From: DATBDE01 sp036270095
Lineage (GTDB): Bacteria; Actinomycetota; Thermoleophilia; Solirubrobacterales; Solirubrobacteraceae
Reading direction: 5' to 3'
Length of the DNA stretch: 23,412 bases
Assembly (NCBI GenBank): GCA_036270095.1
Contig: DATBDE010000103.1
Span: 1 to 23,412, forward strand
Shown here: piece after piece, positions 7,185 through 15,042 of the stretch
How the letters are laid out: every line of letters begins with the position of its first letter
Position numbering within the stretch: the stretch's first letter is position 1
Position numbers and translations under genes: made by a program
Notes under the pieces: generated by a model
Told to the model about the DNA's origin: nothing
Databases searched by the model: none
What the model saw: the letters and a program-made list of their open reading frames with translations, nothing else

Positions 7185-7774
7185 CCGTCGAGACCCCGCA
7201 CGGGCCCGCGCGCGTCCACCTGCACCCGGTGGAGCGTCCGCGGGCGGCGCTTGTGCTCGGCCATGGGGCCGGCGGGGGCGTGACGGCGCCCGACCTCGTC
7301 GCCGCCACCGAGGCGGCGCACGCCGCCGAGCTATCCGTCGCGCTCGTCGAGCAGCCCTACCGCGTGGCCGGGCGGCGCAGCCCGGCGCCCGCGCACCAAC
7401 TGGACGCCGCGTGGACGGTGGTGGCCGAGCACCTGCGCGCCGACGCCCTCGCGGGCCTGCCGCTGATCGTGGGCGGACGCTCGGCCGGCGCCCGCGTCGC
7501 CTGCCGCACGGCGGGCGCGACCGGCGCGGCCGCGGTGCTGTGCCTCGCGTTCCCGGTGCACCCACCCGGGCGACCGGAGAAGTCGCGGCTGGACGAACTC
7601 GACGCCGTGACGGTCCCGACGCTCGTCGTGCAGGGCGACAAGGACCCGTTCGGCATGCCGCCCGACGGCGGCCCCAACCGCACCGTTGTCCGTGTGCCCG
7701 GCAACCACTCCCTGCGCAGCAAGCCCGCGGTTCGGGAGGCCATCAGCGCCTGGCTCCCGACCGTGACTAGGTGA
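7181..7774 (+). CDS. Small alpha/beta-hydrolase (KANL3/Tex30-like, dienelactone-hydrolase fold)
   Basis: 197 aa, GTG start overlapping the upstream stop (GTGA), so translationally coupled to the GNAT-USP gene. Oxyanion region ALVLGHGAGGGV (23-34), nucleophile elbow GGRSAGAR (98-105; S101), acid in QGDKDPFG (D153 or D155) and histidine in VPGNHSL (H176) make a complete catalytic triad. The compact size and the GHGAGGG segment match the KANL3/Tex30 hydrolase-like family. Substrate unknown; cytoplasmic, with no signal peptide. Its position behind an acyl-CoA synthetase allows a thioesterase or esterase role, but this is inference. The 3' end overlaps the convergent cupin gene by 8 bp. Confidence 0.85.
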   Translation: MTVETPHGPARVHLHPVERPRAALVLGHGAGGGVTAPDLVAATEAAHAAELSVALVEQPYRVAGRRSPAPAHQLDAAWTVVAEHLRADALAGLPLIVGGRSAGARVACRTAGATGAAAVLCLAFPVHPPGRPEKSRLDELDAVTVPTLVVQGDKDPFGMPPDGGPNRTVVRVPGNHSLRSKPAVREAISAWLPTVTR

Positions 7775-8171
7775 GGCGGAACTCCTCGGCGAACTCCTCG
7801 AGGAAGTGCTCGTCGGCCGCGCCGCCGTAGAGGCGCTCGAAGAACTCGGCCGTCCGCAGCGACGGTTGCACCTCCCAGCGCACGCGCGCGGGGCCGTCGG
7901 CGGCCATCTGGTGCGGCGTGTTCGCGGGCACGTCGAAGCTGTCGCCGGCGGAGTAGACGTGCGCGGCGCCGTCCACGACGGCCCGCACCTTGCCCTCGAG
8001 CACCTCGAAGTGCTCGTCCTGGCGCGGGTGCAGGTGCTCGGGCGGAGCCGGGCCGTCGCCGGGATAGAAGGCCTCCATCTCGAGCAGCTCGCCGTCGGTC
8101 TCGTCGCCGGTCTGGACCAGGGTCAGCCGGAACCCGCCGAAGCCCTCGATGACGTCTTCCTTGCCGGCCAT
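7767..8171 (-). CDS. Cupin-domain protein
   Basis: 134 aa, single small beta-barrel (cupin_2). Motif 1 is PPEHLHPRQDEHFEVLEGKV, with two His, a Glu and a further His in the metal-binding pattern. Motif 2 is YSAGDSFDVPANTPHQM, with the terminal His. Proteins of this type bind a divalent metal and are either small-molecule enzymes (isomerase, dioxygenase) or sensors; nothing distinguishes these here. ATG 8171 has no Shine-Dalgarno. A TAGCGT -10 box ends 6 nt upstream, suggesting a leaderless message. It is divergent from the LAL regulator with only 50 bp between, so the two may share control. Confidence 0.88.
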   Translation of the reverse strand: MAGKEDVIEGFGGFRLTLVQTGDETDGELLEMEAFYPGDGPAPPEHLHPRQDEHFEVLEGKVRAVVDGAAHVYSAGDSFDVPANTPHQMAADGPARVRWEVQPSLRTAEFFERLYGGAADEHFLEEFAEEFRLT

Positions 8172-8177
8172 GCCCAG

Positions 8178-8183
8178 ACGCTA
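8178..8183 (-). promoter_or_regulatory. -10 box for leaderless cupin mRNA
   Basis: TAGCGT on the reverse strand (TANNNT pattern) ends 6 nt before the cupin ATG, so transcription would begin at or next to the start codon. No ribosome-binding site is present, and no -35 element is obvious. Confidence 0.35.
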
Positions 8184-8201
8184 GCGCGGGGGCTCCCGGA
8201 G

Positions 8202-8217
8202 AGGTACAACTGCACCT
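8202..8217. promoter_or_regulatory. Imperfect palindrome, candidate operator between cupin and LAL regulator
   Basis: AGGTACAACTGCACCT is an imperfect 16-bp palindrome (12 of 16 positions symmetric, AGGT...ACCT ends). It overlaps the TACAAC hexamer that could serve as the -10 of the LAL gene and ends 4 nt before its ATG. Placement in a 50-bp divergent gap suits autoregulation; the binding protein is unknown. Confidence 0.35.
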
Positions 8218-8221
8218 GGGA

Positions 8222-11038
8222 ATGGTTGCGGGAACGGGCGTGGCTGCCCTGCTCGAGCGGGGCGCGGAGCTCCGGGAGGCCGCAGAGGTGCTCAGCGCGG
8301 CCGGAAGCGGTGCCGGCGGCGGCCTGCTCATCGAGGGGCCGGCGGGGATCGGCAAGTCGGCGCTGATCCGTGCCATCCGCCGCGAGGCCGAGGGCGAGGG
8401 CTTTGCCGTGCTGGCCGCGCGCGGGGCCGAGCTCGAGCGCGAGTTCTCCTTCGGCGTCGTCCGGCAGCTGTTCGAGCCGGCGCTGACGGCGCGCAAGGGC
8501 GCCGAGCGCGACGCCCTGCTCGCGGGCGCGGCGCACCTGGCCGAGCCGGCGATCGGCGAGCTTGCGCCGCCCGACGCAGCCGACGTCTCGCCCTCGGTCG
8601 ACCCGTCCTTTGCCGTGCTGCACGGCTTGTACTGGCTCACCGCGAACCTGGCCGAGCACTCACCTCTGCTCATCGCGGTCGACGACGCGCACTGGTCCGA
8701 CGCCGCCTCGCTGCGGTTCCTGAGCTACCTCGCCGGCCGTCTCGAGGGGCTGCCGGTGGTGCTGGCCGTGGCGCTGCGGCCATTCGAGCTCGGGGCGGCG
8801 TCCAAGCTCGTCGCCGCGCTGGACGCCGAGGCCACCACGCGCGTCGTCCACCTGCCGCCGCTCAGCGCGGGCGGAACGGACGCGCTCGTGCGCGCACGGT
8901 TCCAGACCGAGCCCGCGCCGGGCTTCGCGACCGCCTGCCACCGCGCGTCGGGCGGCAACCCGCAGCTCACCCAGGAGCTGCTGGCGGCGCTGGCCGCCGA
9001 GGGCGTCGAGCCCACGCCCGCGGGGGCCGCGCACATCGCCGACCTGCGCGCCGACCGCATCGCCGCGTCGGTGCTGGCGCGGGTGGGGCGCTTGGGCGAC
9101 GCTGCGGTCGCGCTGGCCCGCTCGGTGGCGGTGCTCGGGCGCGAGGCCACGCCCGGGCTCGCCGCGGCGGTGGCGGACCTCGAGCCCGCTCAGGCCGCCG
9201 CAGCGGCCGGCGTGCTCGTCGCCCACGAGGTCTTGCTGGGCGGCGAGACGCTCGCCTTCGTGCACCCGATCGTGCGCGCCGCGGTCTACAGCGACTTCTC
9301 GGCCCCGCTGCGCGGCGACGCGCACCGCCGCGCCGCGACGCTGCTGTCCGAGCGGGGGGCGGAGCTCGAGTCGGTGGCGGCGCAGATCGTCGCCGCACCG
9401 CCCGCGGGCGACCCGTGGGCCGTGGACGTGCTGCTGCGCGCGGGCGCCGCGGCGCTGGCCCGCGGCGCCCCCGAGGCGGCGGTGAGCTATCTCGAGCGCG
9501 CGCTCGCCGAGCGCCCCGACCGAGAGGCCCGTCGCGACGCGCTCATCGGCCTCGGGCGCGGCTTCGCGATGCTGCGCGACGGGCGCAGCTGCATCAAGCG
9601 GCTCTACGAGGCGCTCGAGCTGACGCAGGACACGCGGAGGCGCGTCGAGATCATCCACCTCCTGATCACGATGCTTTCGATCTCGCGTGCCGCCCCACGC
9701 GGGATCGCGCTGCTGAACCGGGAGATCGCGGCACTCCCGGCGGACGAACGCGCGCTCGGCCTACGGCTCGAAAGCGACATCGACTCGATCAGCTTCTTCA
9801 GCCTGACCGCCAAGCGCGTGGCCGCGGGACGGAAGCGCCGCTTCCACGACCCCGACGACCCGGGCTTCCTCGCCAGCGCCGCGGTGCGAGCGGCGATCTA
9901 CGACGGCACCGCACAGCGGGCGGTGGCGCTCGCCCGCTCCGCGTACGCGGGGGGTCGCCTGCTCGAGCGGGAGGGGCCGGATGCGCCCGCGATGTGGATG
10001 GTCGGCACGGCGCTCCTGTTCGCGAACGAGCTGGAGACCGGTCAGGCCGTCGGCCTGGAGTGGAAACGCGCGGCCCTGCGAACGGGATCGCTGCGCGCGT
10101 TCAGCCTCGCGTCGCTCATGCTCACCCGCACGCTGCACTGGAGAGGGGACGTGGCTGAGGCCGAGGTCGAGGCCCGCGCCTTCCTCGAGGGGATGCCCGA
10201 GGCGGTGGGCGCGGGACCCGCGTTCCTGGCCGACATCCTGGTCGACCAGGGCCAGATCGACGAGGCCGACGAGGCGCTCGCGCGAGGGCACGACGCCGAG
10301 GAGCGCGTCGGCTGGTCGTTCTTCTATCCCATGCTGCTGGAGAGCCGCGGCACGCTGCTGGCGCGTCGGGGGCGGCTCGCCGACGCCCGTGCCAGCCTGC
10401 TCGAGGCCGGCCGCCTCGCCGAGGAATGGGAGGTGCGGACGCCCGGGCCGTTCTCGTGGCGCGTCGCGCTCGCCGAGGTCCACACTGCGCTTGGCGACGA
10501 CGACGAGGCGCTCATGGTGGCCGACGCCGAGGTCGAGCGCGCTCGCGCCTTCGGCTCGCTGCGCCCGCTGGGCATGGCGCTGCGGGTGGCGGGGACGGCG
10601 CGCGCCAACGGCATCGAGCTGCTCCGCGAGGCGGCCGCGGTGCTGGGCCGATCGGCGGCGCGGCTCGAGTACGCGCGCGCGCTGGTCGAGCTGGGCGCGA
10701 CGTTGCGGCGGGCCGGCCACAACGCGGAAGCCCGCGTGCCGCTGCGCGAGGGCTTGGCGGGTGCGCGCGGCTGCGGCGCGCTGCCGCTGGCCGAGCGGGC
10801 CCACGAGGAGCTGACCGCGACCGGTGCCCGTCCCCGCAAGATCATCCGCTCCGGCGTCGCGGCCCTGACCTCGAGCGAGCGCCGCGTCGCGCGCATGGCC
10901 GCCGACGGGATGCCGAACAAGGAGATCGCCCAGGCCCTGTTCGTGACCGTGCGGACGGTCGAGGCGCACCTGCACCACGCCTACCTGAAGCTCGACATCT
11001 CGTCGCGCCGCGAGCTGGCGGAGGCGCTCGGGCAGTAG
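8222..11038 (+). CDS. LAL-type (large ATP-binding) LuxR-family transcriptional regulator
   Basis: 938 aa. The N-terminal AAA/NACHT-like ATPase has Walker A GPAGIGKS (39-46) and Walker B LLIAVDDAHW (~148-157). A long alpha-helical, TPR-like middle follows. A C-terminal LuxR (GerE) helix-turn-helix covers ~878-937, with LTSSERRVARMAADGMPNKE and TVRTVEAHLHHAYLKL. This is the architecture of MalT/LAL regulators, which bind ATP and an inducer and activate nearby operons. The start is ATG 8222, or GTG 8240 at residue 7; neither has a strong ribosome-binding site. It lies directly upstream of the secreted-protein cluster and divergent from a cupin, either of which could be its target. The sequence is intact and full length for the family. 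Confidence 0.92.
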   Translation: MVAGTGVAALLERGAELREAAEVLSAAGSGAGGGLLIEGPAGIGKSALIRAIRREAEGEGFAVLAARGAELEREFSFGVVRQLFEPALTARKGAERDALLAGAAHLAEPAIGELAPPDAADVSPSVDPSFAVLHGLYWLTANLAEHSPLLIAVDDAHWSDAASLRFLSYLAGRLEGLPVVLAVALRPFELGAASKLVAALDAEATTRVVHLPPLSAGGTDALVRARFQTEPAPGFATACHRASGGNPQLTQELLAALAAEGVEPTPAGAAHIADLRADRIAASVLARVGRLGDAAVALARSVAVLGREATPGLAAAVADLEPAQAAAAAGVLVAHEVLLGGETLAFVHPIVRAAVYSDFSAPLRGDAHRRAATLLSERGAELESVAAQIVAAPPAGDPWAVDVLLRAGAAALARGAPEAAVSYLERALAERPDREARRDALIGLGRGFAMLRDGRSCIKRLYEALELTQDTRRRVEIIHLLITMLSISRAAPRGIALLNREIAALPADERALGLRLESDIDSISFFSLTAKRVAAGRKRRFHDPDDPGFLASAAVRAAIYDGTAQRAVALARSAYAGGRLLEREGPDAPAMWMVGTALLFANELETGQAVGLEWKRAALRTGSLRAFSLASLMLTRTLHWRGDVAEAEVEARAFLEGMPEAVGAGPAFLADILVDQGQIDEADEALARGHDAEERVGWSFFYPMLLESRGTLLARRGRLADARASLLEAGRLAEEWEVRTPGPFSWRVALAEVHTALGDDDEALMVADAEVERARAFGSLRPLGMALRVAGTARANGIELLREAAAVLGRSAARLEYARALVELGATLRRAGHNAEARVPLREGLAGARGCGALPLAERAHEELTATGARPRKIIRSGVAALTSSERRVARMAADGMPNKEIAQALFVTVRTVEAHLHHAYLKLDISSRRELAEALGQ

Positions 11039-11091
11039 TCGATGTTGGTGGTGACGTTGGTGGTCGCCGCCGATGCGAAGTCCGTGCCGCC

Positions 11092-11108
11092 GCCCCGATC
11101 ATCGGGGC
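11092..11108. promoter_or_regulatory. Perfect 17-bp palindrome upstream of secreted-protein operon
   Basis: GCCCCGATCATCGGGGC: 8-bp arms around a single central C. It lies 53 bp after the LAL regulator stop and 27 bp before the GTG of the secreted protein. The near-absent loop favours a protein-binding site over a terminator. LuxR-type regulators bind palindromes of about this size, so it is a candidate site for the adjacent LAL protein. Confidence 0.4.
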
Positions 11109-11135
11109 AATCAACGCCTGGGGAGGCGACGACAC

Positions 11136-12716
11136 GTGAGACGGACGCTGATGGTGTTGGCCGTTGCCGCTGGCCTGTGCGTGCCCGCAGCGGGCGCGCA
11201 GGCGGCGAGCATCGTGTTCACGCAGGACGACGGGAACGTCTACCTGGCCCACGCCGACGGAAGCGGGGTCTTCCAGGTCACGCTCGACGGCGATCCGGGC
11301 GACCCCTACGGCCCGCCCTCGCAGGCCGACGACGGGACGATCGTCACGACGCGCGGCGACGACGACGACACGGAGATCATCCGGATGACCCAGAACGGCA
11401 CCGTGCTCGGGTCGTTCTTGCCGCCGTTCCTGTTCCACGGGGACATCATCGACTCCGACGTCTCGCCGGACGGCAGCCGGATCGCCTACACCAGCGGCTA
11501 CTTCGGCGACGGGGTCTGCAACCCGGTCACTCCGCCCGCGGTGGGCACCACCGCGTGCGTGGCCACGCGCGTGGCCTCTTCGGGTGGCGCCGATCTTGGC
11601 GGGCCCCCGCCCGATACGCAGACGCCGTCGTGGATGAGCAACACCCGACTGCTCACCGGCGACATGAGCAACCTCCGCTTCTACGACGGTGGCAGCAGCG
11701 ACACCCACTGGTTCGGGCCGGACAGCGGCGCGATGGGCATCAACGACGACAACCCCGACGACGCCGACTTCAAGGCCGACCGGCTCGTGACGGTCAACGG
11801 CGGCGCCGGCAACCACAAGTTCATCTGGATCTTCAGCACCCCCGGAGCGTCGACCGGGCCCCCGAGCCCGCCCTCGGGCACCGCGTGCTTCATGTCCGAT
11901 CCGGTGCAATCCCCGCCGACGCCCGACGACGTGTTCCGCGATCCGACATGGAGCCCGGACGCCACATCGCTCGCCTGGGAGGAAACCGACAACGACGACA
12001 GCAGCGACGTCGCCGGCGAGGGCATCTGGATCCGCAACCTCGGTGGCGGGTCGCTCGCGACCGCGTGCGCCAGCCCGCTGCCGACAGGGCCGGCGATCCC
12101 GTTCGCCCACTACCCCGACTTCGGGCCGGCTGACGTCAACCCGGCGCCGCGCTCGAGCGGTGGCGGTGGCAGTGGCGGCGGGGGCGGTGGCGGCGGCACC
12201 AGCGGCGGCGGTGGTGGCAGCACCGGCGGTGGCGGCGGTGGCGCCGCGTCGGGCTCCGGCAGCGGGTCGGGCTCGGGCACCGGGACCGGCACCGGGACGG
12301 GCACGGGCGGCCCGCCCGCGGGCGCCAGCGGCGCCGCGACCAAGGCCATCGCGACGGCCTCCGCGGGGTCACTCAGCCTCACGCTGATGGCGCCGGGGAC
12401 GTGCGTGCCGGCCGGCCAGGCCGTGAACCTCGCGGTCACCTCCGCGACCAAGAAGGCGATCACGAAGAAGAAGGGCAAGCTCGCGACCGCCGCCCGCAGT
12501 CGCAGGCACAAGGTCACCTACAAGATCAAGCAGGTCACGTTCTCGCTCGACACGAGCAAGAGCGTGGACAAGCGCGCGGCGTTCACCGCGGCCTTCCCGT
12601 CCACCGGAATGGCGTCGGGCAGCGGGCACCGCGTAGGCGCCAAGGTCGCGCTGAAGAAGAGCGGGTCGCGCAAGACCACCAACAAGTCGCTGAGCGGCTC
12701 GATCTCGATCTGCTGA
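11136..12716 (+). CDS. Secreted TolB-like beta-propeller protein with Gly/Ser linker
   Basis: 526 aa from GTG 11136, which has GGGAGG 9 nt upstream and begins directly with a signal peptide (RRTLMVLAVAAGLCVPAAG, cleavage near AQA-A at ~24). An in-frame ATG at 11073 would bury the signal peptide and is rejected. Residues ~25-330 contain PD40/TolB-type blades: IVFTQDDGNVYLAHADGSG, SPDGSRIAYTSG and DPTWSPDATSLAWEE. Residues ~341-392 are Gly/Ser/Thr repeats. The C-terminal ~120 residues are Lys-rich, with two Cys (GTCVPAG and the last residue) that could form a disulfide. It is probably extracellular, possibly surface-attached; the ligand is unknown. First gene of a three-gene run downstream of the LAL regulator. 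Confidence 0.85.
   Translation: MRRTLMVLAVAAGLCVPAAGAQAASIVFTQDDGNVYLAHADGSGVFQVTLDGDPGDPYGPPSQADDGTIVTTRGDDDDTEIIRMTQNGTVLGSFLPPFLFHGDIIDSDVSPDGSRIAYTSGYFGDGVCNPVTPPAVGTTACVATRVASSGGADLGGPPPDTQTPSWMSNTRLLTGDMSNLRFYDGGSSDTHWFGPDSGAMGINDDNPDDADFKADRLVTVNGGAGNHKFIWIFSTPGASTGPPSPPSGTACFMSDPVQSPPTPDDVFRDPTWSPDATSLAWEETDNDDSSDVAGEGIWIRNLGGGSLATACASPLPTGPAIPFAHYPDFGPADVNPAPRSSGGGGSGGGGGGGGTSGGGGGSTGGGGGGAASGSGSGSGSGTGTGTGTGTGGPPAGASGAATKAIATASAGSLSLTLMAPGTCVPAGQAVNLAVTSATKKAITKKKGKLATAARSRRHKVTYKIKQVTFSLDTSKSVDKRAAFTAAFPSTGMASGSGHRVGAKVALKKSGSRKTTNKSLSGSISIC
12156..12309 (+). repeat. Low-complexity Gly-Ser/Gly-Thr coding repeat
   Basis: About 50 codons of GGN and AGC/ACC triplets encode blocks of GGGGS, then GSGSGSGS, then GTGTGTGT. 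This is a flexible linker between the propeller and the C-terminal domain. Such repeats are prone to length variation by slippage. Confidence 0.8.
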
Positions 12717-12720
12717 GCGG

Positions 12721-12912
12721 TTGCGGGTACGGATCGACCTCGACGTGGACCTGGGCAGCGAGCCGGTCGTCGGCCGGCTCGCTGTCGCGGGCGGGACCGC
12801 TCACCCGTTCACCGGGTACGCCGGGCTGATCGCGGCGCTGCAGGCGCTGCGCGAGGGCGACGAGCTCGAAGGCGCGCCGATCGCGCCCGACGGCGACGAG
12901 GACCTGCTGTAG
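12721..12912 (+). CDS. Small acidic protein of unknown function
   Basis: 63 aa from TTG 12721 (alternative GTG at 12745). It starts 4 bp after the previous stop and ends 2 bp before the next start, so it fits an operon exactly. It reads MRVRIDLDVDLGSEPVVGRL, then HPFTGYAGLIAALQALREG, with an acidic tail. The 'G.....PFTG...L..AL' pattern is one I associate with short hypothetical proteins in Solirubrobacterales. The amino-acid content is balanced, unlike the frame shadows around it. No signal peptide, so the protein is cytoplasmic although both neighbours are secreted. Function unknown. Confidence 0.6.
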   Translation: MRVRIDLDVDLGSEPVVGRLAVAGGTAHPFTGYAGLIAALQALREGDELEGAPIAPDGDEDLL

Positions 12913-12914
12913 CC

Positions 12915-14936
12915 GTGCGGGCCGTGCTGTGTGCGCTGATCATGGTGGCGGCGCTCGCCTGGTGCGCTCCGGCATTCGGCGCGGGCTGGCTGCCGGCTGA
13001 AGAGGTCGCGCCGGCCGGCTCCTCGCCGGCCACCACCGAGCCGCCGGTCGTCGCGATGACCCCGGCGGGCGACGTGTTCGCCGCCTGGACGGCAAGCGGG
13101 GGCTCCTTCGCCTACCGCGTCCGGCGGGCGTTCACCGGCTACGCGGGCGACCCGCATCGCTTCCCCGGCAACGACCTGCCAGCGGTCACCGTCGACGCCG
13201 ACGGGCGCATCTGGCTCGCCACCCACCTCGGCGGCGTCGTTCAGGTGGTGCGCTCGAGCGCCACCGATCCCGACTCGTTCCCCGGGGGACAGGGCGGGAG
13301 CTTCATCGCGCCAGGCGCCGTGACCGACCTCGACGTCGCCGCGCGCCACGACGAGGGCGCGGTCGTCTTCGTCAACGCCGGCCAGGTCAAGCTCGGGCGC
13401 TGGACGCCGACCGGCGGGGCAGTTGCGCCGAACGCGCCGCTCTACGACGGCTCCATGAACGCCGCCGACCACGCCAAGGTCAGCCTCGATGCCGCCGGCA
13501 ACCTCGTCGCCGCCTTCACCATCAGCTCGCAGACCAACCTCTGCCGCGTGGCGGCCGTACGTATCCCTGCCGGCGGGTCGCCCATCCCGCTGCAGGACAT
13601 CGGCAGCACCGGGACCGCCGACGGCGGCTGCAGCTTTTTCCTCAATGGCAAGGAGCTCAACGACAACGTCGACCTGGCGCTCGGCCCCAGCGGCCGCGTG
13701 CTGGCGAGCTGGTACCGCAACGGGCCGAGCCACGCCGGGATCGACACGGCGGTGGCGCCGCCCGGAGGTGCGTTCGGCGCGGGCACGACGGTCGCCTCCG
13801 ACACCGACGCGCATCCGCTGACCAGCAACCCGCCGAGCGTCGCCCACGGCCTGCTGGGCGCGTCGGACGCGATGCTGCACACCTACATCGTGCGCTCGCC
13901 CGACGACGGGTTCGACCACGCTGCGCAGCTGTTCCGCGCGGGCGGCGGCGCGCCCGGGTTCCTGCGCGAGTTCGACATCGGCAGCAACGCCCAGCACCTG
14001 GCCCGCAACGCCGCAGAGCAGGCCGTGGGCGGCTGGCAGGGATCGAGCCTGGCCGGCTGCCACATCAGCGGCGCGGTGGGGACCGTGGCCGGCGGGCTCG
14101 AACAGGAGGAGACGATTGGCGGCTGCGGCCAGTCCACCGGCGCCGAGACCTCGGACACGCGCGTGGCCATCGATCCGGTGGGCGACGCCGCCGTCGTGTG
14201 GACGGCAGCGGGGGCGGTGCAGCTCGCCGTGTACGACGCGACGCCGCCCGAGGTGACCGACGTTAGCGCTCCGGCGACCGCCACCGTCGGCGACCCGGTG
14301 GCGCTGTCGGCCGCGGGGCGCGACGCACTCTCCCCGATGACCGTGGACTGGACCTTCGACGAGGGGGCGCCGGCGAGCGGCGGCTCGGTCACCCACGCGT
14401 TCGCCACGGCGGGACCGCATCGCGTGGTCGCGCATCTGCGCGACGAGGTCGGGAACACGGCCGACGTCGAGCGGACGGTGACCCTTGCCGAGGCCAGTGG
14501 CGGCGGACCGAGCGCATCGAGCAACGGCTCCTCGTCGAACACCACCACCGCGACCAACAACACCACCACGACCACGACGACCACGACCACCACCACGCTC
14601 ACGCCCCCGCGCGTCCCCGGCCCGACGATGGCCCTGCTCGGCGCGCGCCTGCGCGCCTCGCGCCGCGGCGTCATCCGGCTGCGCCTCGGTTGCCCGGCCG
14701 AGACCTCGGGCGGCTGCAGCGGGACGGCGGGCGTGCAGAAGGGCGCCGCGCCGCGCGCCTTCCGCGCGGCCGCGGGCGCCACCACGACCGCGAAGTTGAA
14801 GCTCACGCGCTCCACTCGGCGGCGCCTGAGCCGCCGCCACCGCATCCGTGTGACCGTCGCGGTCACCGCGCACGACGGCCAGGGCAACGAGGCGACGAGC
14901 AGCGGCGCCTACACCGTGCTTCGGACTCGGCGGTGA
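12915..14936 (+). CDS. Large secreted propeller-like protein with PKD-like domain and Thr-rich linker
   Basis: 673 aa, GTG start 2 bp after the preceding stop, with GAGGAC about 11 nt upstream. Signal peptide VLCALIMVAALAWCAPAFGA (cleavage ~22-24). Residues ~25-440 carry repeated 'VAMTPAGDVFAAWTA / VTVDADGRIWLATH / VSLDAAGNLVAAF / LALGPSGRVLASW'-type units, suggesting propeller blades. Residues ~450-530 resemble a PKD/Ig-like domain (DVSAPATATVGDPVALSAAG, then DWTFDEG, then THAFATAGPHRVV). A Thr/Asn linker follows (543-561), then a basic C-terminal domain of about 110 aa. Probably exported and surface-exposed. Ligand, enzymatic activity and partner are not evident. Same gross design as the protein at 11136: propeller, low-complexity linker, basic C-terminal domain. 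Confidence 0.85.
   Translation: MRAVLCALIMVAALAWCAPAFGAGWLPAEEVAPAGSSPATTEPPVVAMTPAGDVFAAWTASGGSFAYRVRRAFTGYAGDPHRFPGNDLPAVTVDADGRIWLATHLGGVVQVVRSSATDPDSFPGGQGGSFIAPGAVTDLDVAARHDEGAVVFVNAGQVKLGRWTPTGGAVAPNAPLYDGSMNAADHAKVSLDAAGNLVAAFTISSQTNLCRVAAVRIPAGGSPIPLQDIGSTGTADGGCSFFLNGKELNDNVDLALGPSGRVLASWYRNGPSHAGIDTAVAPPGGAFGAGTTVASDTDAHPLTSNPPSVAHGLLGASDAMLHTYIVRSPDDGFDHAAQLFRAGGGAPGFLREFDIGSNAQHLARNAAEQAVGGWQGSSLAGCHISGAVGTVAGGLEQEETIGGCGQSTGAETSDTRVAIDPVGDAAVVWTAAGAVQLAVYDATPPEVTDVSAPATATVGDPVALSAAGRDALSPMTVDWTFDEGAPASGGSVTHAFATAGPHRVVAHLRDEVGNTADVERTVTLAEASGGGPSASSNGSSSNTTTATNNTTTTTTTTTTTTLTPPRVPGPTMALLGARLRASRRGVIRLRLGCPAETSGGCSGTAGVQKGAAPRAFRAAAGATTTAKLKLTRSTRRRLSRRHRIRVTVAVTAHDGQGNEATSSGAYTVLRTRR
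14541..14597 (+). repeat. ACN triplet run encoding a poly-Thr linker
   Basis: Nineteen codons, almost all ACC or ACG, encode Thr with three Asn/Ala interruptions and then an unbroken run of 12 Thr (14562-14597). It separates the PKD-like region from the C-terminal domain. In an exported actinobacterial protein such Thr runs are common O-glycosylation substrates (inference). Confidence 0.8.
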
Positions 14937-14950
14937 GCCCCGTCTGAGAG

Positions 14951-14967
14951 GATCGCGGAACGCGATC
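14951..14967 (+). terminator. Hairpin after secreted-protein operon, candidate terminator
   Basis: GATCGCG-GAA-CGCGATC, a perfect 7-bp stem with a 3-nt loop, starting 15 nt after the stop at 14936. There is no T-tract, as is common for actinobacterial terminators, so Rho-type or hairpin-only termination would be needed. An operator role for the YCII/ECF operon that follows cannot be excluded. Confidence 0.45.
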
Positions 14968-14975
14968 ACCCAGGC

Positions 14976-15003
14976 TGTCCATCTGGCCCGATCCCGTTCG
15001 TCG
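14976..15003 (+). promoter_or_regulatory. Candidate ECF-type promoter upstream of YCII/ECF operon
   Basis: TGTCCA (14976-14981), 17-nt spacer, CGTCG (14999-15003). ECF42 sigma factors are reported to use a TGTCGA-like -35 and a CGA/T-rich -10, and to control their own DGPF-gene operon. The match here is partial, so this is a suggestion. It would place the transcript start about 30 nt before the YCII gene, leaving room for the GGAGGA ribosome-binding site. Confidence 0.3.
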
Positions 15004-15042
15004 TGACTGCGAACGGCAACCTCTTCCCATCCAGGAGGACAC

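Noticed and set aside
11043..11073. Short GTTGGTGGT direct repeat after the LAL regulator stop
   Set aside because: Only two 9-bp units in a GC/GT-rich stretch; no further copies and no functional context.
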